Positions 35,391 to 44,665 of a stretch of 64,000 bases of DNA are shown here, one piece after another (the stretch's first letter is position 1; the number at the start of each line of letters is the position of its first letter). Under the pieces are notes generated by a model. It did not search any database. It was not told the origin of the DNA and worked only from the letters and a program-made list of their open reading frames with translations. The position numbers and the translations under genes are program-made. The DNA comes from Pectobacterium sp. A5351 (lineage in GTDB: Bacteria > Pseudomonadota > Gammaproteobacteria > Enterobacterales > Enterobacteriaceae), in contig NZ_CP116477.1 of assembly GCF_028335745.1 (NCBI RefSeq), forward strand, positions 2,046,001-2,110,000, given 5' to 3'.

Positions 35391-36659
35391 GTGAGTAACC
35401 TGCCATCTTCTGCACCGAACGATTGGCCCCTTTCTGCGGTCGACGATGCAGATGATATTGCCCTGAAAGTGTCGGGAAAAACCCCCTATATTGCCCGTGG
35501 CACGCCACAATTCATGCGCGTCACGCTGGCTCTGTTTTCTGCCGGATTAGCGACGTTTGCTCTGTTGTATTGTGTTCAGCCGCTGCTGCCGGTGCTGTCT
35601 CAGGATTTCGGTATTTCGCCAGCCACCAGTAGTTTGTCACTTTCCGTATCAACCGTGATGCTGGCATTCGGGCTACTGTTCACCGGCCCGCTCTCCGACA
35701 CAATTGGGCGTAAGAATGTCATGGTCGTGTCCTTAATGCTGGCTGCGCTCTGTACCGTGATTTGCGCATTTATGACCAGTTGGAACGGCGTATTGATCAT
35801 GCGGGCAATGATTGGCCTGTCGCTAAGCGGCGTCGCGGCGGTCGCCATGAGTTACCTGAGTGAAGAAATTCATCCCAGCGTGCTGGCGTTCTCGATGGGA
35901 TTGTATATTAGCGGTAACTCGATTGGCGGCATGAGCGGACGTCTGGTGAGCGGCGTCTTGACGGACTATTTCCCGTGGCGGGTAGCCATCGGCACAATCG
36001 GCGTACTGGCACTCATTGCGGCGATAACCTTCTGGCGTATTTTGCCCGAATCAAGCCATTTCCGCCCCGGTTCGCTACGGCCGAAAACGCTGCTGCTGAA
36101 TAGCAAATTACACTGGCGCGATGCGGGGTTACCGCTGCTGTTCCTTCAGGGATTTTTACTGATGGGGGCGTTCGTTACCTTGTTTAACTATATTGGGTAT
36201 CGGCTGTTAGCCCCGCCGTATTTACTGAGCCAGGCGGTGGTTGGTTTACTTTCCGTGGTTTACCTCACCGGAAGCTACAGCTCGCCAAAAGCCGGAGCAT
36301 TAACAGCGCGCTACGGACGCGGCCCCGTACTCAGCATTTCTATCCTCCTGATGCTGACAGGTCTGGGAATAACGGCACTGACGCCAGTATTTGCTATCTT
36401 TGGTGGGATGATGCTCTTTACCGCCGGCTTCTTCGCGGCACACTCGGTAGCCAGCAGTTGGATTGGCCAACGGGCACGGCGCGCAAAAGGTCAGGCATCA
36501 TCCATGTATCTCTTTTCTTATTATCTGGGTTCAAGCCTGACTGGTACGCTCGGGGGATTCTTCTGGCACGCGTTTGGTTGGATGGGTATTACCGTCTTTT
36601 TGAGCGCACTCTTACTGCTCGCGCTGGGAGTGAGTCTGATACTTAAAAAACGGCTTTAA
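35391..36659 (+). CDS. ynfM: YnfM-type MFS transporter
   Basis: A 422-residue inner-membrane MFS protein resembling E. coli YnfM along its length: RGTPQFMRVTLALFSAGLA, LYCVQPLLPVLSQDFG, SEEIHPSVLAFSMGLYISGN and RRAKGQASSMYLFSYYLGSS. About 12 hydrophobic segments. GTG start preceded by AAGGAATTATT. It faces ynfL, its probable regulator. The substrate is uncertain; YnfM has been linked to sugar or drug efflux. A perfect 30-bp palindrome follows the stop. Confidence 0.9.
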   Translation: MSNLPSSAPNDWPLSAVDDADDIALKVSGKTPYIARGTPQFMRVTLALFSAGLATFALLYCVQPLLPVLSQDFGISPATSSLSLSVSTVMLAFGLLFTGPLSDTIGRKNVMVVSLMLAALCTVICAFMTSWNGVLIMRAMIGLSLSGVAAVAMSYLSEEIHPSVLAFSMGLYISGNSIGGMSGRLVSGVLTDYFPWRVAIGTIGVLALIAAITFWRILPESSHFRPGSLRPKTLLLNSKLHWRDAGLPLLFLQGFLLMGAFVTLFNYIGYRLLAPPYLLSQAVVGLLSVVYLTGSYSSPKAGALTARYGRGPVLSISILLMLTGLGITALTPVFAIFGGMMLFTAGFFAAHSVASSWIGQRARRAKGQASSMYLFSYYLGSSLTGTLGGFFWHAFGWMGITVFLSALLLLALGVSLILKKRL

Positions 36660-36672
36660 ACTCCTTTCTTAC

Positions 36673-36702
36673 CGGAGTTTACCTGAATTCAGGTAAACTC
36701 CG
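36673..36702. other. Perfect 30-bp palindrome between ynfM and tus
   Basis: Fifteen bases (CGGAGTTTACCTGAA) are followed immediately by their exact reverse complement, with no loop and an EcoRI site at the centre. A further AAACTCC at the ynfM stop (36658-36664) can also pair with the left arm. It may end ynfM transcription, although no T-run follows, or may bind a protein. Confidence 0.75.
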
Positions 36703-36794
36703 TGCTGTTCCTGTTCACTTCCTTATCTTTCCCCCACCAGCCTTGCTAAAAATGATGATATTCACCATTGCTGAAGTGTGTGTTTATGAGTATA

Positions 36795-36818
36795 AATATA
36801 AGTATGTTGTAACTAAAT
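36795..36818 (+). promoter_or_regulatory. terB: Ter site (replication fork trap) overlapping the tus promoter
   Basis: The core AGTATGTTGTAACTAAA (36801-36817) is identical to the E. coli TerB core. It lies 12 bp before the tus start, where Tus binding both traps forks and represses tus. By analogy with E. coli TerB in the same orientation to tus, it should stop forks moving rightwards, after they have passed dif. Confidence 0.93.
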
Positions 36819-36829
36819 TGATATGGGTT

Positions 36830-37768
36830 ATGAATCGCTACACGCTAATCGATCGTATGAACCACAGTTTTCAGACGTTAGAGAAGAAACTTGCCCTGAT
36901 GCAACAACAGTTTGCCGAGTATCGGCTGCTGGCAGGCCGCGTCTATTCTCTCCCTCAGGTGGAAAAAGGCGCGGAGCATGATCCTATCGAGCATATAGCC
37001 GTAACACAGTACGTCGGGCAGGAGGCTCGCGATAAAGGGTTGGCGCATTTTCAGCGTCTGTTCATTCACCACTATCCAGAAACGCTCAGCAGTAAAAGTG
37101 CGATTCGTTTACCAGGCGCACTCTGTTTTGGCGTAGTAAATGCCGCACAATATCAGCAGGCTCAGTCACTCATCGCGGAAATTAATTCGCTGAAAAAAGA
37201 GCTGGAACACATTATTACCGTCGAGTCCGGGCTGGAGCCGGAACAGCGCTTTGAATTCGTCCACACGCACTTGAAAGGATTGATCACGCTTAGCGCTTAC
37301 CGGTCGTTAACGCTGATCACCAACCCGGCGTCAGTCCGCTTTGGCTGGGCGAATAAACACGTCATCAAAAATATGACGCGTGGGGAACTGCTGGAACAAC
37401 TGACCAAAAGTCGGAATGCTGCAAAACACACGGCGCCGTATACCAAAGCGCAGTGGATTGAGCATATAGAAGAGGAAATTGACGCGGTCTTGTCGCTGCC
37501 GGAAGACGCGGTCTTGAAAATCAAACGTCCGGTCAAAGTGCAGCCCATCGCACGCGTGTGGTATCCCGAACAGCAGAAACAGGTTCAGCATCCCTGCCCA
37601 TCCCCCCTGCTCGTGCTGTGCCAACTGGAGTCAGGCGGCGATGTGCCAATCATCGGCGAACTGAATTCTTATGACGCCAACAACATCAAGCATAAGCACA
37701 AACCGAAAGCGGCCGAACTTCGCCTGCTCATCCCGCGTTTGCACCTGTATACCGATGTTCCAGAATGA
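36830..37768 (+). CDS. tus: Tus, DNA replication terminus site-binding protein
   Basis: A 312-residue Tus protein, which binds Ter sites as a monomer and blocks the DnaB helicase from one side. It aligns with E. coli Tus: NRYTLIDRMN start, RLPGALCF, HTHLKGLITLSAYR, FGWANKHVIKNM, and the strongly conserved LKIKRPVKVQPIARVWY DNA-binding strand, ending LRLLIPRLHLY. I chose ATG 36830; an upstream frame to 36743 runs through the Ter site and is not family-like. Autoregulated through the overlapping Ter. Convergent with fumC, as in E. coli. Confidence 0.97.
   Translation: MNRYTLIDRMNHSFQTLEKKLALMQQQFAEYRLLAGRVYSLPQVEKGAEHDPIEHIAVTQYVGQEARDKGLAHFQRLFIHHYPETLSSKSAIRLPGALCFGVVNAAQYQQAQSLIAEINSLKKELEHIITVESGLEPEQRFEFVHTHLKGLITLSAYRSLTLITNPASVRFGWANKHVIKNMTRGELLEQLTKSRNAAKHTAPYTKAQWIEHIEEEIDAVLSLPEDAVLKIKRPVKVQPIARVWYPEQQKQVQHPCPSPLLVLCQLESGGDVPIIGELNSYDANNIKHKHKPKAAELRLLIPRLHLYTDVPE
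37592..37599 (-). other. KOPS octamer pointing left toward dif
   Basis: CCCTGCCC on the plus strand (GGGCAGGG on minus), inside tus, with the polarity expected right of dif. Confidence 0.4.
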
Positions 37769-37776
37769 AAAAGAAA

Positions 37777-37804
37777 CAGCCTGCCGATCAACACCAGCAG
37801 GCTG
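37777..37804. terminator. Stem-loop between tus and fumC
   Basis: CAGCCTGC and GCAGGCTG form an 8-bp stem around a 12-nt loop in the 68-bp gap between the convergent tus and fumC genes. It probably terminates both; the T-run is weak. Confidence 0.55.
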
Positions 37805-37836
37805 CGGGATAACGCGCTAACTAAACTACCGCGCCA

Positions 37837-39234
37837 TTACTTTTTCAGGCTACCGACCATATCTTCTGGCCGAACCCACTCATTAAACTGCGCTTCGGTC
37901 AGGTAGTTCAGCTTGAGCGCGGCGGCCTTCAGCGTCAGTCCTTCTTTGTGCGCTTTTTTGGCAATTTCTGCCGCTTTGTCATAACCAATGTGCGTATTCA
38001 GCGCCGTCACCAGCATCAGCGACTCATTCAGTAGCTGATTGATACGATCGCGATTCGGTTCGATCCCCACCGCACAGTGCTCATCAAAGCTCTTCATGCC
38101 ATCAGCCAGCAGGCGAATTGATTGCAGGAAGTTATGAATCACCATCGGGCGGTACACGTTCAGCTCAAAATTACCGGACGCCCCGCCGATATTCACGGCG
38201 ACATCATTGCCCATCACCTGACAGCACAGCATGGTTAGCGCTTCACACTGGGTTGGATTGACCTTGCCCGGCATGATAGAGCTGCCCGGTTCGTTTTCAG
38301 GAATACTCAGTTCGCCGATACCACAGCGCGGGCCAGAGGCCAACCAGCGTACATCGTTGGCAATCTTCATTAACGATGCGGCCAGCCCTTTCAAAGCACC
38401 GTGCCCATGAACCAGTGCATCACAGGTCGCCAGCGCTTCGAATTTATTCGGTGAAGTCACAAACAGCTGACCGGTGAGTTTCGCCAATTCCGCCGCCACA
38501 CGCACCGCATATTCAGGATGCGTGTTGAGTCCCGTACCGACCGCGGTGCCGCCCAGCGCCAGTTCGCAAATGTGCGGGACGCTGTTTTCGATATGCTTCA
38601 GGTTATGCTGCAACATCGCGGCCCAGCCGGAGATTTCCTGTCCCAGCGTCAGCGGCGTCGCATCCTGTAAATGCGTACGACCGATCTTGACGATGTCCTT
38701 AAACTGCTCGGCCTTCGATGCCAGCGTGGCGTGTAATGCCTTCAGTTCAGGAATCAGATGTTCGTTGATCGCGACCACGGCCGCGACATGCATCGCCGTA
38801 GGGAAGACGTCGTTGGAACTCTGACTTTTGTTTACATCATCATTGGGATGAACGAGCCGATTGTTGCCACGCTCTCCCCCCAGTAGTTCACTGGCGCGGT
38901 TAGCCAACACCTCGTTCATATTCATATTGCTTTGCGTGCCCGATCCGGTTTGCCAGATCGCTAACGGGAATTCCCCAGCATGCTTGCCCGCTAACACTTC
39001 GTCCGCCGCCTGAATAATCGCATTTCCCCGATCGGCAGGCAGAAGCGAGAGATCCATGTTGACGCGGGCCGCCGCGCGCTTGGTTTGCGCCAATGCATAA
39101 ATCAGCGCACGCGGCATTTTCTCTTCAGAAATACGGAAGTGTTCCAGTGACCGCTGCGTTTGTGCGCCCCATAAACGTTCGGCAGGAACATCAATCGGTC
39201 CCATTGAGTCTTTTTCACTACGCGTCGTGCTCAT
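37837..39234 (-). CDS. fumC: Class II fumarate hydratase FumC
   Basis: A 465-residue oxygen-stable, iron-free fumarase, which interconverts fumarate and L-malate in the TCA cycle. The signature [11 protein letters not shown] is near residue 315, with [16 protein letters not shown] and [14 protein letters not shown]. Length is as in E. coli (467). Convergent with tus; the E. coli neighbour fumA is absent here, and manA follows directly on the opposite strand. The 242-bp gap to manA should hold both promoters. Confidence 0.96.
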   Translation of the reverse strand: MSTTRSEKDSMGPIDVPAERLWGAQTQRSLEHFRISEEKMPRALIYALAQTKRAAARVNMDLSLLPADRGNAIIQAADEVLAGKHAGEFPLAIWQTGSGTQSNMNMNEVLANRASELLGGERGNNRLVHPNDDVNKSQSSNDVFPTAMHVAAVVAINEHLIPELKALHATLASKAEQFKDIVKIGRTHLQDATPLTLGQEISGWAAMLQHNLKHIENSVPHICELALGGTAVGTGLNTHPEYAVRVAAELAKLTGQLFVTSPNKFEALATCDALVHGHGALKGLAASLMKIANDVRWLASGPRCGIGELSIPENEPGSSIMPGKVNPTQCEALTMLCCQVMGNDVAVNIGGASGNFELNVYRPMVIHNFLQSIRLLADGMKSFDEHCAVGIEPNRDRINQLLNESLMLVTALNTHIGYDKAAEIAKKAHKEGLTLKAAALKLNYLTEAQFNEWVRPEDMVGSLKK

Positions 39235-39476
39235 TACCTTTCCTCCTTAAAAATACACAATTAACTAGTAGAAGACATTGAATCACATCGCTGGGCCTAT
39301 TCTGATAACACCCACTGGCCTGATAACACGCTTATTGGTCTACTAACACTGTCTGGCATCGCGCTACATAAAACATTACCATGAAGCGAAGAAGATGCAG
39401 TGTATTCATAATCACTCAAGTAATTAACAGCTAACATCACAGAAATTAACAATTAATGTAATAGCAGGAAGCCGAC

Positions 39477-40649
39477 ATGCAAAAAATGCTCAACTGCGTC
39501 CAGCACTATGCCTGGGGCAGTAAACACGCCTTAACTGAGCTATACGGCATTGATAATCCTAACGATTTACCTATGGCAGAACTGTGGATGGGTGCCCATC
39601 CTAAAAGCAGTTCGGCGATTATTGATGAAAAAGGCAACACCCGTAACCTGCGGGACATTATTTCCGAAGACGCAACGACGCATCTTGGCGCAACGATTGC
39701 GCAACGTTTTGGCGAACTGCCCTTTTTATTTAAGGTATTGTGCGCGGAACAGCCGCTTTCCATTCAGGTTCACCCTAGTAAAACATCGGCAGAACAAGGC
39801 TTTGCGAAAGAGAATGCCGCTGGTATCGCGCTAGATGCAGCCGAAAGAAACTACAAAGATGCCAATCACAAACCGGAACTGGTCTATGCATTAACCCCTT
39901 TTCAGGCCATGAACGGGTTCCGAGAATTATCTGAAATTGTGCGCCTGCTGGAACCGGTTGCCAGCGCACATCCGTCAATCGCGGCGTTTTTACAACAGCC
40001 CGACGCGAAGAACCTCGCCATGCTGTTCACCAATCTGTTGAGTATGGAAGGTGAGCAAAAATCACGTGCGCTCGGTGTACTAAAGGCCGCGTTAAACAGT
40101 CAAAATGACGAGCCTTGGGTGACCCTCCGCGCGATTACACAATACTATTCCGATGATAGCGGATTGTTCTCCCCGCTGCTGCTGAACGTCATTACGCTTC
40201 AGCCTGGCGAAGCCATGTTCCTGTTTGCGCAAACGCCACATGCTTATCTGAAAGGCGTGGCATTAGAAGTCATGGCAAACTCGGATAACGTGCTGCGAGC
40301 CGGGCTTACGCCGAAATACATTGATATTCCAGAGCTACTGGATAATGTCGTGTTTGAAGCCAAACCCGCAAACCAGTTGTTGACGATGCCACGTCGACAG
40401 GGTAATGAACTCAGCTTCCCGATCCCTGTTGATGATTTTGCTTTTTCGCTGCACGAACTGACCCAGAGTCCGCAAACGCTCAGTCAGGACAGTGCCGCCA
40501 TTGTCTTTTGTGTTGACGGCCACGCCGTCCTGCAAAAAAATAAGCAGCGGCTCTCGCTACGTCCGGGAGAATCCTGCTTTATTTCCGCCAGTGAGTCACC
40601 GATAACGGTTGAGGGACAGGGGCGTCTCGCTCGCGTATTTAACCGATAA
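39477..40649 (+). CDS. manA: Mannose-6-phosphate isomerase, type I
   Basis: A 390-residue type I phosphomannose isomerase, interconverting mannose-6-phosphate and fructose-6-phosphate. Zinc-binding residues are visible in LSIQVHPSK (about 95-103) and in NHKPELVYAL; AHAYLKGVALEVMANSDNV-type text (PHAYLKGVALEVMANSDN) is the active-site loop. It is transcribed away from fumC, whereas in E. coli manA and fum genes run together, so a local rearrangement or loss of fumA occurred. AGGAAG precedes the ATG. Confidence 0.95.
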   Translation: MQKMLNCVQHYAWGSKHALTELYGIDNPNDLPMAELWMGAHPKSSSAIIDEKGNTRNLRDIISEDATTHLGATIAQRFGELPFLFKVLCAEQPLSIQVHPSKTSAEQGFAKENAAGIALDAAERNYKDANHKPELVYALTPFQAMNGFRELSEIVRLLEPVASAHPSIAAFLQQPDAKNLAMLFTNLLSMEGEQKSRALGVLKAALNSQNDEPWVTLRAITQYYSDDSGLFSPLLLNVITLQPGEAMFLFAQTPHAYLKGVALEVMANSDNVLRAGLTPKYIDIPELLDNVVFEAKPANQLLTMPRRQGNELSFPIPVDDFAFSLHELTQSPQTLSQDSAAIVFCVDGHAVLQKNKQRLSLRPGESCFISASESPITVEGQGRLARVFNR

Positions 40650-40711
40650 CGAGTTCCCCACACTGCCACTACCCGCACATCGCGTTACACATTGCGGTGA
40701 TAGTGAATGAC

Positions 40712-40741
40712 GTGGTGATTAATTGCGTGGTGGTTAATTGC
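40712..40741 (+). repeat. Two tandem 15-bp repeats upstream of ydgA
   Basis: GTGGTGATTAATTGC is followed at once by GTGGTGGTTAATTGC (14 of 15 identical) in the 153-bp manA-ydgA gap. It could be a duplicated binding site. Confidence 0.55.
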
Positions 40742-40802
40742 TTGATAGTTACCTGCGTTTCGCGTTGAAAACGCGCATTTTTTTACTAAAGGATGAATAA
40801 AA

Positions 40803-42356
40803 ATGAAGAAGTTGTTAGTCGCCGTAGGCGTTATTGTTGCTCTGGGTGCCGTCTGGACCGGCGCATCCTGGTACACCGGCAAGCAGTTGGCTCAGCAGAT
40901 TGATGGTTTTACCGATACGCTGAATACTAAACTCAAGCAGTCCTACCCTAACGCAGGATTGAAAGTCGTCTATCGCGACTATCAGGGTGGCGTATTCAGC
41001 AGCACGCTGTCCTATGTTTTACAGACAGACGGCACAGCAAAAGGCGCGCAGTTCCTGGCTCCCGGAGAAGAACTGGTCTTCAATGAAACAGTGTCTCACG
41101 GGCCCTTCCCGCTAGCACAACTCAAGAAATTCAACCTGTTACCGGCAATGGGTTCTGTCCATACCGAGTTAGCCAACACGCCAGCCATCAAAGCCTGGTT
41201 TGAACTGACTAAAGACAAACCGTTCTTTACGGCCGAAACTCGCGTCGCTTACAACGGTGATACACAATCGCTTGTTACGCTGGCACCGATTGACTACCAG
41301 ACGCCAGAACAGAAATTCTCCTTCAGCGGTGCGGAAGCCTTGGTGGATATCGGGCACGATCTGCGCAGCAGCAAGCTGGACACCACCATCAGCAGCGTGA
41401 AGATGGAAAGGAAAAATGCCTGGGGCCAGACAGAGAACGTCGATATCGCCGATTTTTCCATTAAGGGAACCAATCAAAAAGGCAAGTTCGATCTTGATCT
41501 CGGCGATGGCAACCTGACCGTTAAAACGATGACATTCACCGTAGAAGGTGGTGATACCGTTTCCCTGAACGACTTCGCTCTGCACAGCAACGCAACGGAA
41601 GATGACAAGAATCTGGCGGGAAAAATGGCCGTAACGCTAGGGTCCTTAGTCATCGGCGATCGTAATCTAGGCTCTGGTAATGTGAACATGTCCATTTCAC
41701 AACTTGATGGCGCGGGTACCAGGCAGTTCCTCACCGCCTACCAGGAAAGAGTGCAGAAGCTGTTGCAGGATCCGACCGCAGTCGATCCCGATGCTTATCA
41801 ACACGAAGTGGCCATGTCTGCGCTGCAATACCTGCCACAGCTGTTGAAAGGTAATCCAAGCATTAAAATCTCCCCAATCAGTTGGAAAAACAGCAAGGGT
41901 GAAGGCTCGTTCACGCTGGCGCTGGATTTAACCGATCCCTTGCAGAGCACGGATAAAGCGAATGACCCAACGCTCTCGGATGAAGAAAAAATCATTCGTC
42001 AGTCGGTCAAAAAACTCGACGCCAAACTCAATCTACCGCTGGATATGCTGACGGAATTGATGGTACTGAGCGCCCCCAAAACGGCCAATGCGGAAGAGCA
42101 AAAGCAGTTGGAGGACATGGCGAAACAGCAGGTTACTATGATGGCCGAGATGGGTCAGGAGAACCAGTTGAGCGTCACGAAAGACAACGCCATTACCAGT
42201 TCGCTGCACTATGCCGATGGTCAAATTGACTTCAACGGCAACAAAATCTCGCTGGCCGATTTCATCGCCCCTTATTTCTCCGTCCCAACGGAAGAAGGTG
42301 AAGAATCGCTGCCTGGCGCGCAGGAAGAACCTGTCACACCACCACCTGCGCAATAA
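40803..42356 (+). CDS. ydgA: YdgA (DUF945) family protein
   Basis: A 517-residue DUF945 protein with an N-terminal signal-anchor (KKLLVAVGVIVALGAVWTGA), followed by a periplasmic body. The start GASWYTGKQLAQQIDGF and NAGLKVVYRDYQGGVFSS resemble YdgA. The Gln/Glu/Pro-rich tail (EEGEESLPGAQEEPVTPPPAQ) is low complexity. The function is unknown, perhaps envelope-related. Adjacent to manA as in E. coli. A terminator follows. Confidence 0.9.
   Translation: MKKLLVAVGVIVALGAVWTGASWYTGKQLAQQIDGFTDTLNTKLKQSYPNAGLKVVYRDYQGGVFSSTLSYVLQTDGTAKGAQFLAPGEELVFNETVSHGPFPLAQLKKFNLLPAMGSVHTELANTPAIKAWFELTKDKPFFTAETRVAYNGDTQSLVTLAPIDYQTPEQKFSFSGAEALVDIGHDLRSSKLDTTISSVKMERKNAWGQTENVDIADFSIKGTNQKGKFDLDLGDGNLTVKTMTFTVEGGDTVSLNDFALHSNATEDDKNLAGKMAVTLGSLVIGDRNLGSGNVNMSISQLDGAGTRQFLTAYQERVQKLLQDPTAVDPDAYQHEVAMSALQYLPQLLKGNPSIKISPISWKNSKGEGSFTLALDLTDPLQSTDKANDPTLSDEEKIIRQSVKKLDAKLNLPLDMLTELMVLSAPKTANAEEQKQLEDMAKQQVTMMAEMGQENQLSVTKDNAITSSLHYADGQIDFNGNKISLADFIAPYFSVPTEEGEESLPGAQEEPVTPPPAQ
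41103..41110 (-). other. KOPS octamer pointing left toward dif
   Basis: CCCTTCCC on the plus strand, inside ydgA, with the polarity expected right of dif. Confidence 0.4.
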
Positions 42357-42389
42357 GCCGACACTCGATAATATGACGTGCTAAAACAC

Positions 42390-42419
42390 ACGGTGGCCGC
42401 TGTTCAGCCACCGTTTTTT
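42390..42419 (+). terminator. Rho-independent terminator after ydgA
   Basis: CGGTGGC and GCCACCG form a stem with a 9-nt loop, followed by six Ts. Confidence 0.88.
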
Positions 42420-42455
42420 CTGCCCGCTTCTTCAGTTTGATTTCGAGATAACTCC

Positions 42456-43433
42456 ATGTCCGCGTTAAAACCCTTTCTGGAATCCCATCAGGCTGCGATC
42501 TACTTTGTTACCGTGATAGCGGCGGTGGCAATGGCTGGAGTGCTGCCGGAAACGGAGCAATGGGATGTCGTGATTAATCCAGCGCTGGCGCTGATGCTGT
42601 TTGTCACGTTTCTACAAGTCCCGTTGACTACGATCGGAAAAAGCATCACGCAGTTCAGATTCATCGGCGCATTGCTCGTTGCCAACTTCATCGTGATTCC
42701 CTTGCTGGTCGCGGCGCTGTTACCCTTTCTCCCTGCTGAACCGTTCGTCAAGCTGGGCATCATACTGGTGTTACTCGCGCCGTGTATTGACTATGTGGTG
42801 ACCTTCGCGCATCTGGGGCGAGCTGATGCCGCACGCCTGCTGGCCGCAACGCCTATTTTACTGTTGCTGCAAATGCTGGCCTTGCCCGTCTACCTGACGC
42901 TGTTTCTCGGCCACGACGCCGCCGGGCTTATCGTCTTTGCTCCCTTTATCGACGCGTTTATCTGGCTGATTGCCGTGCCTTTAGCGCTGGCAGCGCTTCT
43001 GCAATGGCTGGCGGCACGTCAGCGCACGATGGCAGCATTGTCGGATGCATTGGGCTATCTTCCCGTCCCGGCTACCGCGCTGGTGCTGTTTATCGTGGTT
43101 GCGGCGGTGATTCCACAATTGCGTGCCAGTTGGGCGAGCGTGTTGCTTGCGATGCCGTTTTACCTGCTCTTCGCGCTACTGGCACCGCTACTCGGCTGGT
43201 TCACTGGTCGCGCGTTCCGATTGGACTCTACTGGCGGACGCGCCGTAGCCTTTAGTGCCAGCACGCGCAATTCTCTGGTTATCTTACCGCTGGCGCTGGC
43301 TATACCGGGCGCGCTGCCGCTCCTTCCCGCCGTCATCGTCAGCCAAACCTTAGTGGAACTGCTCAGCGAACTCATTTATATCCGGGCAATCCCTAACTTG
43401 AACGCACGTGATACAGGTCAGGAAAAGCAATAA
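42456..43433 (+). CDS. BASS-superfamily transporter (arsenic resistance / bile acid:Na+ symporter-like)
   Basis: A 325-residue membrane protein with about ten hydrophobic segments in the pattern of the BASS/ACR3-like superfamily. Typical blocks are MLFVTFLQVPLTTIGKSI, LLAPCIDYVVTFAHLGRADAARLLAATP and FSASTRNSLVILPLALAIP; the last resembles the conserved crossover of sodium-dependent anion transporters. Often annotated arsenic resistance protein, but no arsR or arsC is nearby, so the substrate is open. Single gene between ydgA and add, probably with its own promoter in the short gap after the ydgA terminator. Confidence 0.75.
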   Translation: MSALKPFLESHQAAIYFVTVIAAVAMAGVLPETEQWDVVINPALALMLFVTFLQVPLTTIGKSITQFRFIGALLVANFIVIPLLVAALLPFLPAEPFVKLGIILVLLAPCIDYVVTFAHLGRADAARLLAATPILLLLQMLALPVYLTLFLGHDAAGLIVFAPFIDAFIWLIAVPLALAALLQWLAARQRTMAALSDALGYLPVPATALVLFIVVAAVIPQLRASWASVLLAMPFYLLFALLAPLLGWFTGRAFRLDSTGGRAVAFSASTRNSLVILPLALAIPGALPLLPAVIVSQTLVELLSELIYIRAIPNLNARDTGQEKQ

Positions 43434-43554
43434 CAGTTTATTTTTGCTCAATGATTGTTCAGAACGTTAAGGTTTCAGCGGTAACAATTGGCTATTTACC
43501 ACGATTTCTTTTTATACTTTGTCGTACGAAAAACAGTAATCAGACAATAACATT

Positions 43555-44568
43555 ATGATTGATTTACACCTGCCATTGACGGATATCCACCGCCATTTGG
43601 ATGGCAATATCCGCGCCCAGAGTATTCTGGAGCTTGGACACCAGTACAACGTAGCGTTACCTGCCCGCGATCTTGACGCGCTTCGCCCTCACGTTCAGGT
43701 CACCAAAAATGAACCTGACCTGGTGAGCTTTTTACAAAAACTCGACTGGGGCGTGGCTGTGCTCGGTTCACTGGATGCCTGTCGCCGCGTCGCTTATGAG
43801 AACGTTGAAGATGCCGTGAAAGCCGGGTTAGATTACGCCGAACTGCGTTTCTCTCCCTACTATATGGCGATGAACCATAAGCTTCCGGTCGCTGGCGTGG
43901 TTGAAGCGGTGATCGACGGCATTACCGCGGGCTCCCGTGATTTCGATACCGACATTCGCCTGATTGGCATCATGAGCCGGACATTCGGCACCGAGGCATG
44001 TCAACAAGAGTTGGACGCCCTGCTGTCCCAGCGTGACCGCATCGTCGCTCTCGATCTGGCTGGCGATGAGTTGGGGCACCCCGGTGCGTTATTCACCTCC
44101 CATTTCCGACAGGCTCGCGATGCTGGCTGGCACATCACGGTTCACGCAGGTGAAGCGGCCGGGCCGGAAAGTATCTGGCAGGCGATTAATCATCTGGGCG
44201 CAGAGCGTATCGGACACGGCGTGACCGCCATTATCGATCCGCGTCTGATGACGCACATGGCAGAACAGGGAATCGGGATCGAATCCTGCCTGACATCCAA
44301 CATTCAGACCAGTACCGTGGAATCTCTGGATAAGCACCCGCTCATCCACTTCCTGCGTTATGAAATCCCCGCCACCATCAATACGGATGACCCGGCGGTT
44401 CAGGGTATAGAGATCCGCCACGAATATGAGGTCGCGGCACCGCTTGCTGGCCTGACAGCGGTAGAAACACGCAAAGCGCAGGAAAACGGCCTCAACATTG
44501 CGTTTATCAGCGAGCAGGAAAAGCAGCAACTACGAGAAAAGGTTCTGCGTAAACGTAGCGCGACCTGA
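43555..44568 (+). CDS. add: Adenosine deaminase
   Basis: A 337-residue zinc enzyme deaminating adenosine and deoxyadenosine to inosine and deoxyinosine. Metal and catalytic motifs: DIHRHLDG (H12, H14), [10 protein letters not shown] (Zn His and catalytic Glu), ERIGHGV and NTDDPAVQG (Zn Asp pair). Very close to E. coli Add. A terminator follows, convergent with the next gene. Role: purine salvage. Confidence 0.97.
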   Translation: MIDLHLPLTDIHRHLDGNIRAQSILELGHQYNVALPARDLDALRPHVQVTKNEPDLVSFLQKLDWGVAVLGSLDACRRVAYENVEDAVKAGLDYAELRFSPYYMAMNHKLPVAGVVEAVIDGITAGSRDFDTDIRLIGIMSRTFGTEACQQELDALLSQRDRIVALDLAGDELGHPGALFTSHFRQARDAGWHITVHAGEAAGPESIWQAINHLGAERIGHGVTAIIDPRLMTHMAEQGIGIESCLTSNIQTSTVESLDKHPLIHFLRYEIPATINTDDPAVQGIEIRHEYEVAAPLAGLTAVETRKAQENGLNIAFISEQEKQQLREKVLRKRSAT

Positions 44569-44610
44569 TAGCGCGATCGGCCATAATCCACTCAATGCCA
44601 CACGAAAAAA

Positions 44611-44630
44611 CGGCTAACTTTTGTTAGCCG
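44611..44630. terminator. Bidirectional terminator between add and the NTF2-like gene
   Basis: CGGCTAAC and GTTAGCCG make an 8-bp stem with a short loop, flanked by A-run and T-run. Confidence 0.8.
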
Positions 44631-44665
44631 TTTGACATAAAACGATTGCGAATAAGTTACATCAA

